A stretch of DNA of 38,781 nt from Candidatus Afararchaeum irisae (GTDB taxonomy: Archaea > Halobacteriota > Halobacteria > Halobacteriales > Afararchaeaceae): the NCBI GenBank assembly GCA_034190545.1, contig JAXIOF010000049.1, positions 1 to 38,781 of the forward strand, in the 5' to 3' direction. The translations under genes were made by a program, and so were the position numbers. Below are positions 32,384 through 38,781 of the stretch, in pieces. Position 1 is the first letter of the stretch; every line of letters starts with the position of its first letter. Below the pieces are notes generated by a model, which ran no database searches, had not been told where the DNA came from, and saw only the letters and a program-made list of their open reading frames with translations.

Positions 32384-33624
32384 TGGGGCTTGTCGGTGGA
32401 CTCCGCCTCTGACTCCATAACAGAGTACGAGACAAATCCTCGGTTCGGCTTCACAGTCCCCGACTTCAGGGCGAGTTGACTGTCGCCCGTCCGCCGTGAG
32501 TCATGTAGCCCACGACGGACAAACCGCCATCCCACGTTCTTCGCCGCGTTATAATCTGCATTCGCCGTCGCACCACACTTCTCACACTCGAAGAAATCGC
32601 GCTCCGTTCGGTTGCCATCGCTCGTATGACCGCACTCACAACACCGCTTCGACGTATTCTCAGGGTCAACGTACACGACTGTGATACCAAGTTCCTCAGC
32701 CTTGTACTCGACGTACTTGACGAGTTGGGCGTGCGCCCACTGGTGGAACTTACGCTTGCTCGGCATCGAGTCGCGGATGTGCGTCAAGTCCTCGAACGCG
32801 ATGTGCGTGCAGTCGTAGGCGACTGCCTCCGCGAGCAACCGATTCGACACCCTGTGCAGGTAGTCACGGTTGTACCGTTCTTCGCGGTTATCCCGCTGGA
32901 CGAGTGTGCGATGCGCGGACTCAGTGCCGGTTTCTTGGAGGCCGCCGCGAACGCGCTCGAACTCGCGGTGTTCGTGCAAGAGTTCTTGGCCTGACTCGAA
33001 GTGAGCGGTGCTGGTGACGGCGAGGTTTTCGATGCCGAGGTCAACCCCGAGAACTGTCCTGTCCTCGGCGGGTGACTCGTCGGCATCGGGCTTCGGCTTA
33101 CGGAAGCCGAGGTGCAGAAAGTAGTCACCATCACGCGCTGTCAGCGTCGATTCCGTCACTTCCCACTCGTCGCTGTCGAGGTACTGGTACTGGTAGCCGT
33201 CTTCGTCGTCGGGCAGTACCAATTCGCACCGCACTCGACTGTCGGTGGTGGCGAGGGAGACGGTGTTGTCATCGAACAGGGTCATCGTGTTGGCGTCGTA
33301 CTTCACCGTGGGAGCGGTGAACTCGGGTTTCGAGTAGTTACGACCCTGCTGTTTGCGTTCATCGACGCCTTTCAGGGCTTGTGCGGCTTGGAAGCACGCG
33401 AGGATGGCGTGTTGACTCCCGAGACGAGTTTGGTCACGAACATCGTCGTATGCGAGTGACTGGAGTTTCCGCTTACGGGTTTCGTAGTGTTCCCAGCCGA
33501 TGTCCGTGGCAATGTTCGCACCTGTGCGCCACTCGTCAATCGTGTCTTCGAGCAGGTCGGCCTGCTCAGGGGACACGGAGAGGCGCGTTATTGCGGTGCG
33601 TCTCAGGTAGTCGTCGTCCGACAC
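32356..33624 (-). CDS. tnpB: TnpB RNA-guided nuclease, second subtype (copy 4)
   Basis: An RNA-guided nuclease of 422 residues from an IS200/IS605-type element. RuvC-I is GVDLGIENLAV, RuvC-II is AFEDLTHIRD with the canonical Glu, the zinc finger is CCECG and CEKCG, and RuvC-III is NADYNAAKN, so all catalytic residues are present. The C-terminal GGLHDSRR-like region and SGTVKPN are typical of this haloarchaeal subtype. The last eight or so residues (RERKFTSL) are encoded by a triloop hairpin and are probably not original. Codons such as CGC and ATC are favoured, unlike the neighbouring chromosomal genes. Confidence 0.93.
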   Translation of the reverse strand: MSDDDYLRRTAITRLSVSPEQADLLEDTIDEWRTGANIATDIGWEHYETRKRKLQSLAYDDVRDQTRLGSQHAILACFQAAQALKGVDERKQQGRNYSKPEFTAPTVKYDANTMTLFDDNTVSLATTDSRVRCELVLPDDEDGYQYQYLDSDEWEVTESTLTARDGDYFLHLGFRKPKPDADESPAEDRTVLGVDLGIENLAVTSTAHFESGQELLHEHREFERVRGGLQETGTESAHRTLVQRDNREERYNRDYLHRVSNRLLAEAVAYDCTHIAFEDLTHIRDSMPSKRKFHQWAHAQLVKYVEYKAEELGITVVYVDPENTSKRCCECGHTSDGNRTERDFFECEKCGATANADYNAAKNVGWRFVRRGLHDSRRTGDSQLALKSGTVKPNRGFVSYSVMESEAESTDKPHRERKFTSL

Positions 33625-34009
33625 ACGTTCAAAGAATGCCTATGGTTACTTAATAGTTGGTGTCTGACTGATGTGTGGGTGACGCGCTCCTCCCCGCCCT
33701 ACTGCGTATGCGAATCTTCGATTCGCTTGTGCTGGAAAACTCTTAGAGTTTTCTGCATCACAGAAATTGAAGATTTCTGAACGTCCTCAGAACGCTTCGC
33801 GTTCTGATATGCGAACGAGAGCTTCGCTCTCGTTAACGCCACTCGCTTCGCTGCGTTGCGTTGTGTTGAAAATCGGAGATTTTCATACGTATGCGAATCT
33901 CTGATTCGCAACACTTCTTGAGGACGTCCCGAGATCTCCGATCTCGTGGGCTCAGAAATCTGAGATTTCTGAACGGGGACTCCGCGCTACCACACAGTTG
34001 AAGCTTCGT
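33625..34009. other. Upstream region of tnpB copy 4 (contains array B)
   Basis: This 385-base stretch between tnpB and npdG holds the probable tnpB promoter (ACTATTAAGTAACC on the minus strand, about 20-30 nt before the ATG), a GC-rich left-end sequence and array B. It has no gene. Confidence 0.6.
33710..33972. repeat. Array B: about ten triloop hairpins in the left end of IS copy 4
   Basis: Clear hairpins are at 33710-33726, 33735-33753, 33761-33779 (one G-T pair), 33787-33807, 33814-33834, 33867-33885, 33892-33910, 33930-33946 and 33952-33972. A weaker GC-rich imperfect one lies at about 33840-33865. Loops are three bases (TTC, TTA, GAA, TTC, TTC, GGA, TCT, TCC, TGA). The pair at 33782-33838, including its ACGTCC and ATATGCG spacers, is nearly the same as 7730-7786 in array A. 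Confidence 0.88.
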
Positions 34010-34651
34010 CTAAACGAACTTTATTCCGAGATCCTTGAGACCGTTCTTTATGCCTATGTTTATAAGAAGGGGTGTTACACTCTCTATCTGTGCGGCGTTT
34101 CCGAGGCTTCCGGCGTCGAGTGCGTTGACGCCTTCCACCGACTCGACGACCTCGACTGCGGTCTGTTTCGCGTCTGCCTCCCCGAAGACGGCTATGTCGA
34201 CTCCGAGTTCGGCGTCAGGGTCGGCGAGACGTCCCGCGGCTATGTTGTGGAAAGCCCCCGCGACGCCGAACGAGTCGGGGAGACCGTCACGTACGAGCTG
34301 TGCCGCACTTCCCTCGTCGGGCTGGTCGTACTTGAAGCCGTCGTCGTCACGTTTCATGCTCGTGACGGGTGATATGACTGTAGCGTCTCCGTCTGCGACC
34401 TCGGCGACCTGATCCACGACGTCTGGGAGGGAGCCGAAAGGAACCGCGAGGACGACGACCTCGGCTTTAGCTGCGTCGGCGTTCGATCCGCTCTCGACTT
34501 CGACGCCCGTCCTCTCGGAGTACTCGTCGGCAGCTTCAGATGCTCTGTCCTCGTCCCTGCTTCCGACTACGACTTCGTGCCCAGCCTGAGCGAGACGTAC
34601 CGAGAGACCGCCTCCGAAGTCACCCGTGCCTCCTATTATTCCTATTCTCAT
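34010..34651 (-). CDS. npdG: NADPH-dependent F420 reductase
   Basis: A cytoplasmic oxidoreductase of 213 residues that transfers hydride between NADPH and the deazaflavin coenzyme F420. The N-terminal Rossmann motif GIIGGTGDFGGGLSVRLA is followed by VVVGSRDEDRA, whose Ser-Arg favours NADP. VVLAVPFGSL, then SPVTSMKRDDDGF and GAFHNIAAGRL match family regions near the F420 site, and the C-terminus LLINIGIKNGLKDLGIKF is typical. I chose the ATG at 34651; the longer frame would need an upstream start in the tRNA promoter region and has no homologous look. It is divergent from tRNA-Glu. Confidence 0.93.
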   Translation of the reverse strand: MRIGIIGGTGDFGGGLSVRLAQAGHEVVVGSRDEDRASEAADEYSERTGVEVESGSNADAAKAEVVVLAVPFGSLPDVVDQVAEVADGDATVISPVTSMKRDDDGFKYDQPDEGSAAQLVRDGLPDSFGVAGAFHNIAAGRLADPDAELGVDIAVFGEADAKQTAVEVVESVEGVNALDAGSLGNAAQIESVTPLLINIGIKNGLKDLGIKFV

Positions 34652-34727
34652 ACTTACTTGGTATGACGCCGTGGGAGTCGTTATAGATTGCGTTATACAG
34701 ACGCAAGGCGGAGCCAAAGCACAATTC

Positions 34728-34734
34728 TTATACT
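34728..34734 (+). promoter_or_regulatory. TATA box of tRNA-Glu
   Basis: CTTATAC lies about 27-33 nt before the first base of the mature tRNA, the expected position for an archaeal tRNA promoter. Confidence 0.6.
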
Positions 34735-34760
34735 TGTACCGCGATACTGTTAGAATGCGC

Positions 34761-34826
<66 letters not shown>

Positions 34827-34835
<9 letters not shown>

Positions 34836-35011
34836 AATCTTTGATTTGCGAGCCAGCGAAATCTACGATTTCGCGACGGAGCAAATTTCTCTGAAATTTG
34901 CATGGAACAGAATCGTAGATTCTGTGACGGAGCAAAAATTTCTGGTTTTTGCTAACACGCGAGAACTCCGTTCTCGCGGGCTCAGAAATCTGAGATTTCT
35001 GAACGGGGACT
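34827..35011. repeat. Array C: tRNA-Glu 3'-end repeats with seven triloop hairpins
   Basis: GACGGAGCA, the last nine bases of tRNA-Glu, occurs at 34827-34835, 34875-34883 and 34926-34934 (periods of 48 and 51 nt). Between copies lie hairpins at 34833-34849, 34856-34874, 34881-34901, 34907-34925 and 34932-34952 (two G-T pairs), then 34958-34978 and 34982-35002. All have three-base loops. The final 34 nt (34978-35011) are identical to 33948-33981, the outer end of array B. No tnpB is adjacent, so this is a non-coding array abutting a tRNA. Confidence 0.88.
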
Positions 35012-35024
35012 TAGCCTGAAAAAG

Positions 35025-35381
35025 TTAAGAGACTTCCAGGTCGTAGTACAGAATATTTTCAGTGCTTTCATCGCTCTTTTTTATTCTTACCTCGTCAGGG
35101 GACACCCCATAGAACTCTGAGACGGTTTCCTTGATCTGTCTCATGATCTCACGTCTTTTGTCGTCAGGCAGAGCCTCACTCAACGGACTGGCTAGATAGC
35201 CTTCAGGCTCTATACGGATGTAGATATCCGACTCTCTGTCCTTTACCAGGGTAACCTCTATCGATTTCCCGTTTCTGTCGAAGCTCGCTATCTGTCTTTC
35301 GGTATGTTCGGGCTTCACCTCCTCCCTGTACCGTTCCCTCTCGTAGGCTTCTATTATATCTGATATTTTCTGTGTGTCCAT
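35025..35381 (-). CDS. Hypothetical protein, 118 residues
   Basis: I do not recognise this protein. It is soluble and charged, with an N-terminal helix (SDIIEAYERERYREEVK), a beta-rich middle (SIEVTLVKDRESDIYIRIEPEG), a helical stretch (DDKRREIMRQIKETVSEFYG) and a short C-terminal strand. There are no Cys, no membrane segment and no motif I can name. ACTTAAG lies about 22-28 nt before the ATG. Array C ends about 14 nt beyond its stop codon. Confidence 0.7.
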   Translation of the reverse strand: MDTQKISDIIEAYERERYREEVKPEHTERQIASFDRNGKSIEVTLVKDRESDIYIRIEPEGYLASPLSEALPDDKRREIMRQIKETVSEFYGVSPDEVRIKKSDESTENILYYDLEVS

Positions 35382-35528
35382 GGTATGTATGTTTGTCTGC
35401 CGAACTTAAGTCAACTGGCTATATACTTGAGACTCTGTTGCCGCTCTCCGTCAGAAGACGTAGTCCCTCAAGGATCTTGTTCGGGCGTATACGCCAGACG
35501 TATTAAACTCGGGGGCTAAGAACTACTA

Positions 35529-35867
35529 ATGACAGACTCCGACGAGGACTCAAAGAGGAAAGCCGATCTGAAAACCGAATCGGGCTCCGACCCTAACTCG
35601 GGAGCCGACCTCACCGAGAAGACAAACAGGTACAGACGTCTCCTGTCACGTGCTCTCGACTCGGTCGAGGTCGTAGAGGAGTCCGACGAAGCCGACGAGT
35701 TCCTGGAGATGGCGGAGTCGTACTACGACGACGGCGAACATTTCCTCGAAAACGACGACGAGGTCAACGCTCTCGCGGCGTTCTCGTACGGACACGCGTG
35801 GCTCGACGCGGGTATGAGGTCTGGGATCTTCGACGCAGACGACAACAGAGAGATTTTCACAGTATGA
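35529..35867 (+). CDS. DUF357 family protein
   Basis: A small archaeal protein of 112 residues. A charged, probably disordered N-terminus of about 30 residues precedes the DUF357 helical bundle, with EMAESYYDDGEHFLENDDEVNALAAF and SYGHAWLDAGMRSGIF matching the family. The function is unknown. It overlaps dph6 by 4 nt (ATGA), so the two are translationally coupled, a pairing that hints at a role linked to translation or diphthamide synthesis. ATTAAA lies about 22-27 nt before the ATG. Confidence 0.9.
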   Translation: MTDSDEDSKRKADLKTESGSDPNSGADLTEKTNRYRRLLSRALDSVEVVEESDEADEFLEMAESYYDDGEHFLENDDEVNALAAFSYGHAWLDAGMRSGIFDADDNREIFTV

Positions 35868-36532
35868 GTATGACGACTACGAAGACAGCAGTCAGCCTCT
35901 TCTCAGGAGGAAAGGACTCTACGTACGCCCTCTACAAGGCTCAGGAGGAGTACGACGTCGATACTCTCGTCACGGTACACGCAGAGGAGGCGTCGAAGAT
36001 GTACCACGTCCCTGCGATAGAACTCACGTCTCTTGCGGCTGACGCAATGAAGGTCGACAGGGATCTAGTGACTGTCGAGACGCGTGAAGACGAGATATCG
36101 CCGCTCAGAGAGACACTCGAAGACCTCTCGCCCGATGCGGTCGTCGTAGGCGCGGTTGAGAGTGAGTACCAGAGGTCGAGGATCGAAGGTATCTGTGACG
36201 AGATAGGAGCCGAACTCGTCGCCCCGCTCTGGCACTGTGACACCTCAGAGACTATGAGGCGGATAGTCGAGGAGTTCGAGGTCATGGTGATAGGAGTCGC
36301 CGCATACGGTCTCGACGAGTCATGGCTCGGACGCGTTCTCGACTCCGAAGACGTAGACGAGCTAGAGCGTCTCAACGACGAGTACGGCGTCCACATAATG
36401 GGAGAAGGCGGCGAGTTCGAGACTATGGTTCTCGGGGGTTCTCAGATGGAGTCCGAGATAGAGGTCGAGTACGAGAAGGACTGGGACGGAATGCGAGGCG
36501 AGCTACGTATCGAGGACGCGTGTCTCGTCTAG
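35864..36532 (+). CDS. dph6: Diphthine-ammonia ligase (ATP-dependent amidation of diphthine)
   Basis: Catalyses the last step of diphthamide synthesis on elongation factor 2, using ATP and ammonia. It has 222 residues. The PP-loop SGGKDS lies at residues 14-19 followed by YALYKAQEE, with EYQRSRIEGICDEIG and PLWHCD in the middle. The diagnostic HIMGEGGEFETMVL lies near residue 180. The ATG at 35864 overlaps the TGA of the DUF357 gene. The stop overlaps that of the convergent thioredoxin-like gene within the tetranucleotide CTAG. Confidence 0.94.
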   Translation: MSMTTTKTAVSLFSGGKDSTYALYKAQEEYDVDTLVTVHAEEASKMYHVPAIELTSLAADAMKVDRDLVTVETREDEISPLRETLEDLSPDAVVVGAVESEYQRSRIEGICDEIGAELVAPLWHCDTSETMRRIVEEFEVMVIGVAAYGLDESWLGRVLDSEDVDELERLNDEYGVHIMGEGGEFETMVLGGSQMESEIEVEYEKDWDGMRGELRIEDACLV

Positions 36533-37089
36533 TCCTTCCATTTAATAGAGCATCCACGTGACGGGATCTCCTCGACTTCGACCTCGTCGCCTCCGAGAAC
36601 CGAGTCTATCGCGTCGCGCATCTCGTGTTGTGTCGGCTCGTCGTCGGGGTTCTGGGCGTCGTCGATACGTCCGTGGTAGACGAGTCGGAACTCGCCGTTT
36701 TGGTTCTCGAATAGGAAGGGATCGGGGGTACAGACAGCACCGTACTCGTCGGCGACCTCCTGTGTCTCGTCCCTGAGGTAGGCGTCGTACCTCACCTCGC
36801 CGTCTTCGACTAACTCCTGCATTCTCTCGTAGGAGTCGTCAGGGTACTCGTCCGAGTCGTTGGGGTTTATACCTACGACTGCGACGTCTTCGTAGTCGTC
36901 GGCTATCGAGTTGAGGACGGGTATCTTCGCCTTCGCGTACGGACAGTGGTTACACGTGAATACGACGAGTAAGGCGTCGTACTCAGAGAAGTCTTCGACT
37001 GACTTCTCGTCGCCGTTGGTGTCTCTGAGACTGAAGTCGGGGGCTCTGTCTCCTCTTTCGAGGTCACTGTCTGACTCCTTGAGTACCAT
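36529..37089 (-). CDS. Thioredoxin-like/peroxiredoxin-family protein with CNHCPY motif
   Basis: A soluble thioredoxin-fold protein of 186 residues. After GDRAPDFSLRDTNG, typical of AhpC/TSA and ResA-like proteins, the redox site is FTCNHCPYAKAKIP near residue 46, then VGINPNDSDEYPDDS and TPDPFLFENQNGE with the cis-Pro. No signal peptide is seen, so it is probably cytoplasmic. A late CSIKW motif adds a further Cys. The ATG at 37089 is preferred to the GTG at 37113 because of AGATTA about 25-30 nt upstream. The substrate is unknown. Confidence 0.88.
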   Translation of the reverse strand: MVLKESDSDLERGDRAPDFSLRDTNGDEKSVEDFSEYDALLVVFTCNHCPYAKAKIPVLNSIADDYEDVAVVGINPNDSDEYPDDSYERMQELVEDGEVRYDAYLRDETQEVADEYGAVCTPDPFLFENQNGEFRLVYHGRIDDAQNPDDEPTQHEMRDAIDSVLGGDEVEVEEIPSRGCSIKWKD

Positions 37090-37180
37090 ATCTGAGGATG
37101 TCGGGGGAGACACTAATCTCTTTTCTTGCTCGACCCATCCGAAGTCTTTTGATCACACAAGACGACAAAGCCGTGAGACT

Positions 37181-37267
37181 ATGGAGAGCCATTCGAGCCC
37201 GAGTAGACGCAACGTTCTAATAGTCCTCGCGGGGCTGACGCTTCTGGGAGGCGTGGTTCTATCTTGA
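37181..37267 (+). CDS. Possible 28-residue membrane peptide
   Basis: A short open frame with ATG at 37181: a polar N-terminus containing SPSRRN and then one hydrophobic segment of about 17 residues (VLIVLAGLTLLGGVVLS). It could be a small membrane protein or a truncated export signal cut off by the insertion of IS copy 3, whose left end begins at about its stop codon. Length alone gives weak support. Confidence 0.3.
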   Translation: MESHSSPSRRNVLIVLAGLTLLGGVVLS

Positions 37268-37453
37268 TTCAGCGAGAGAATCCCGCCCTTTCCGTGAGGG
37301 ACGAGTGTTCCGACACTTGTTGTCGGAACCGAGGACCGAACAGGGCGGGAGTGAATCGCGTAAGCTCCGGTGAGGGGCCGTCACTGCTTCGCTCGGCTGG
37401 ATATTCAACGTCGACACGAAATCATTAAGTCATTGTACTGTCATAGTCTATGT

Positions 37454-38710
37454 ATGGTGAATCTGGTCACGACACGCACCATTACAGCGGCACTCACCAA
37501 CGACCGTGAGGGTGTCGTGCGTGACCTGGATTTACTCAGTCGTTCCGGCAGCAAAATCTGGAACGTTGCTCGGTGGATCGCTGGCCGCATCTGGGACCAC
37601 ACCGGAGAAATTCCGGATGAGGGACCGCTCAAGTCCTACATGACGAACCAACAGTGCTGGAAAGATTTGAACTCGCAGTCAAGTCAGGCAATCGTCGAAG
37701 AATTGGCTGGCGCTTTCCAGTCGTGGTTCAACAAAGACGACCCCGATGCCAACCCACCGGGCTACCGCAAAGACGGCGATGAACGACCACGTTCAACAAT
37801 CACGTTCAAAGAAGACGGCTTCAAACTCGACACGAACCACCAGCAAGTCCGCCTCTCCAAAGGCAAGAACCTGAAAGACGGGTGGAGCGACTTTGTTCTC
37901 TGCGAATATGACACCGGCTCGGACGTATCCCTCACCAATGTCGAAGACGTCCAACAGGTCCGCATCGTCTGGAACGGCGACCACTGGGAGCTTCACTTCG
38001 TCTGTAAGGTCGCCATCAACGCCGCCGACTCGTTTGGCGAGAAGACGGCTGGTGTTGACCTCGGTATCTGCAATACGGCAGCTGTCTCTGTCGGTGACGA
38101 AACCGTGTTGTATCCGGGCAACACGTTGAAAGAAGACGCACACTACTTCCGGCAGGAAGAGTACGACACGGAAGGTGAGAACGGCCCCAGCAACCATGCT
38201 GAATGGGCACGCCGCAAGAAATCCCGGCGGCAGACCCACTACCTGCACGCTCTCTCGAAAGACCTCGTGAACCAATGTGCAGATCGTGGTGTGGAGACGA
38301 TAGCAGTTGGCCATCCGAAAAACATCCGCGAGGATGAAGACTGGGGCAGGCACGGCAACAAGCGCCTCCATGACTGGGCGTTTGAAACTCTGCTCAGTCA
38401 CATCGAGTACAAGGCTGAAGAACGTGGTATTGAGGTTGAGCGGGTCGATGAGTACGAACTGGCTACGTCGATAACGTGCTGTGAGTGTGGCATGAAAGCG
38501 GATTCAAACCGTGTTGAGCGTGGCTTGTACGTGTGTGAGAACTGCGAGTTGGTCGCTAACAGCGACCTGAATGCGGCTGAGAATATGCGAGCGACGGTAA
38601 CTCCGAATCCAGAGATGGATAGGAGTAACGGCTGTCTGGCCCAGCCATCGGTCCGCCTGTTCGACAAATCAACGGGGAGAGTAGCCCCACAAGAACAGGT
38701 CTGCCCGTAG
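37454..38710 (+). CDS. tnpB: TnpB RNA-guided nuclease (IS1341-type), copy 3
   Basis: An RNA-guided nuclease of 418 residues and the best-preserved relative of copies 1 and 2. The helical N-terminus contains KIWNVARWIAGRIW, the RuvC-I motif is GVDLGICN, zinc-finger pairs are CCECG and CENC, and RuvC-III is NSDLNAAEN. The usual RuvC-II Glu position reads AVGHPKNIRE; a Glu in YKAEERG about 45 residues on could serve instead, as described for some TnpB/Fanzor proteins. The C-terminal tail DRSNGCLAQPSVRLFDKSTG is full length. The ATG at 37454 matches the start of copy 2; an upstream in-frame start at 37370 would run through the left end. Confidence 0.93.
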   Translation: MVNLVTTRTITAALTNDREGVVRDLDLLSRSGSKIWNVARWIAGRIWDHTGEIPDEGPLKSYMTNQQCWKDLNSQSSQAIVEELAGAFQSWFNKDDPDANPPGYRKDGDERPRSTITFKEDGFKLDTNHQQVRLSKGKNLKDGWSDFVLCEYDTGSDVSLTNVEDVQQVRIVWNGDHWELHFVCKVAINAADSFGEKTAGVDLGICNTAAVSVGDETVLYPGNTLKEDAHYFRQEEYDTEGENGPSNHAEWARRKKSRRQTHYLHALSKDLVNQCADRGVETIAVGHPKNIREDEDWGRHGNKRLHDWAFETLLSHIEYKAEERGIEVERVDEYELATSITCCECGMKADSNRVERGLYVCENCELVANSDLNAAENMRATVTPNPEMDRSNGCLAQPSVRLFDKSTGRVAPQEQVCP

Positions 38711-38781
38711 ACCAGCAAATATCCCAACGCTTGCGGTGCGGTTTCGGGAAGCCTCGCCGTTTACGGCGAGGAGGAGGTCAC
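38620..38781 (+). ncRNA. Candidate omega (reRNA) guide RNA of TnpB copy 3
   Basis: The tnpB 3' end and the following right end, including CAGCAAATATCCCAAC and the terminal hairpin, are conserved with copy 2, as expected of the guide-RNA scaffold in IS200/IS605 systems. The guide would lie just beyond the window end. Transcription is inferred. Confidence 0.4.

Larger units (their letters stand above)
32180..33985 (-). mobile_element. IS1341-type element of a second subtype, with arrays at both ends; copy 4
   Basis: One tnpB lies between two triloop arrays. The right-end side (about 32180-32232, minus strand GACGAACCCGTCAGGGTGAG then GGGTGGGG) and left-end side (GGGCGGGGAGG near 33690 and AGTCCCCGTTCAG near 33980) have GC-rich end-like sequences. 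Boundaries are estimates. No tnpA is present. The subtype differs from copies 1-3 in protein sequence and ends. Confidence 0.6.
37269..38781 (+). mobile_element. IS1341-type element, apparently intact; copy 3
   Basis: The left end carries TCCCGCCCT at 37281-37289 pairing with AGGGCGGGA at 37342-37350, enclosing a second stem GTTCCGAC/GTCGGAAC (37307-37329). tnpB follows, then a right end with CCTCGCCG-TTTA-CGGCGAGG (38752-38771) and terminal GAGGAGGTCAC at the window end. TTGAT precedes the proposed left end at 37264-37268; the same pentanucleotide is the target motif of ISDra2 TnpB. No triloop array is present in this copy. The boundaries are predictions. Confidence 0.75.

Noticed and set aside
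34836-35011. A string of intrinsic transcription terminators after tRNA-Glu
   Set aside because: The hairpins lack following T-runs, are AT-rich in many cases, and occur in identical form upstream of genes elsewhere in the window.

Overview
The window looks like chromosomal DNA of an extremely halophilic archaeon (class Halobacteria). The predicted proteins are very acidic. Many genes look leaderless, with an AT-rich TATA-like box about 25-30 nt before the ATG. The gene content is haloarchaeal: bacterial-type LeuRS, halocyanin, Tat signal peptide, F420-NADP reductase, Dph6, DUF357, RNB-only RNase R, pseudo-receiver histidine kinase. The chromosomal genes use AGA/AGG and ATA codons freely, whereas the four TnpB genes prefer CGC/ATC. 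This suggests an unusual host lineage invaded by elements from more typical haloarchaea. I cannot name the genus.

Layout. 1-1.4 kb: an IS1341-type (tnpB-only IS200/IS605) element whose tnpB has one in-frame amber codon and a 3' end replaced by hairpins. 1.45-6.1 kb: leuS, inorganic pyrophosphatase, TauE/SafE permease. 6.1-7.9 kb: second IS1341-type element with a large hairpin array in its left end. 7.9-13 kb: short-chain dehydrogenase, a structured intergenic region, a small membrane protein divergent from a soluble histidine kinase, an S2P-CBS protease and a methyltransferase. 13-18.7 kb: UspA, UPF0182 membrane protein, CspA, PAC2 protein, MobA-like protein, mini zinc finger and HTH regulator. 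18.7-22 kb: a putative copper/respiratory block (polytopic membrane protein, membrane-anchored halocyanin, DUF3054-DUF420 fusion). 22-27.3 kb: CBS-ParB protein divergent from RNase R-glutaredoxin, a COG1395-type regulator, an isocitrate lyase/PEP mutase family enzyme and BirA. 27.3-32.2 kb: a nosD(with NosL-like domain)-nosF-nosY operon and an APC transporter. 32.2-35 kb: a TnpB of a different subtype flanked on both sides by hairpin arrays, then npdG, tRNA-Glu(UUC) and a third array starting on the tRNA 3' end. 35-37.3 kb: hypothetical gene, DUF357-dph6 pair, thioredoxin-like protein, tiny membrane peptide. 37.3 kb to the end: a complete, apparently intact IS1341-type element.

The most unusual content is a family of short palindromes, about 35 copies: a 7-9 bp stem, a loop of exactly three bases, and nearly always a C-G loop-closing pair. 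They occur in tandem arrays (7566-7852, 32233-32383, 33710-33972, 34833-35002), as an in-frame 45-nt double-hairpin insertion in one tnpB, and as new 3' ends of two other tnpB genes. Stem sequences vary while spacers recur, some copies are flipped relative to each other, and one array repeats the tRNA-Glu 3' end three times. I do not recognise this as a named repeat family. It resembles a mobile or self-generating double-hairpin element associated with TnpB transposons.
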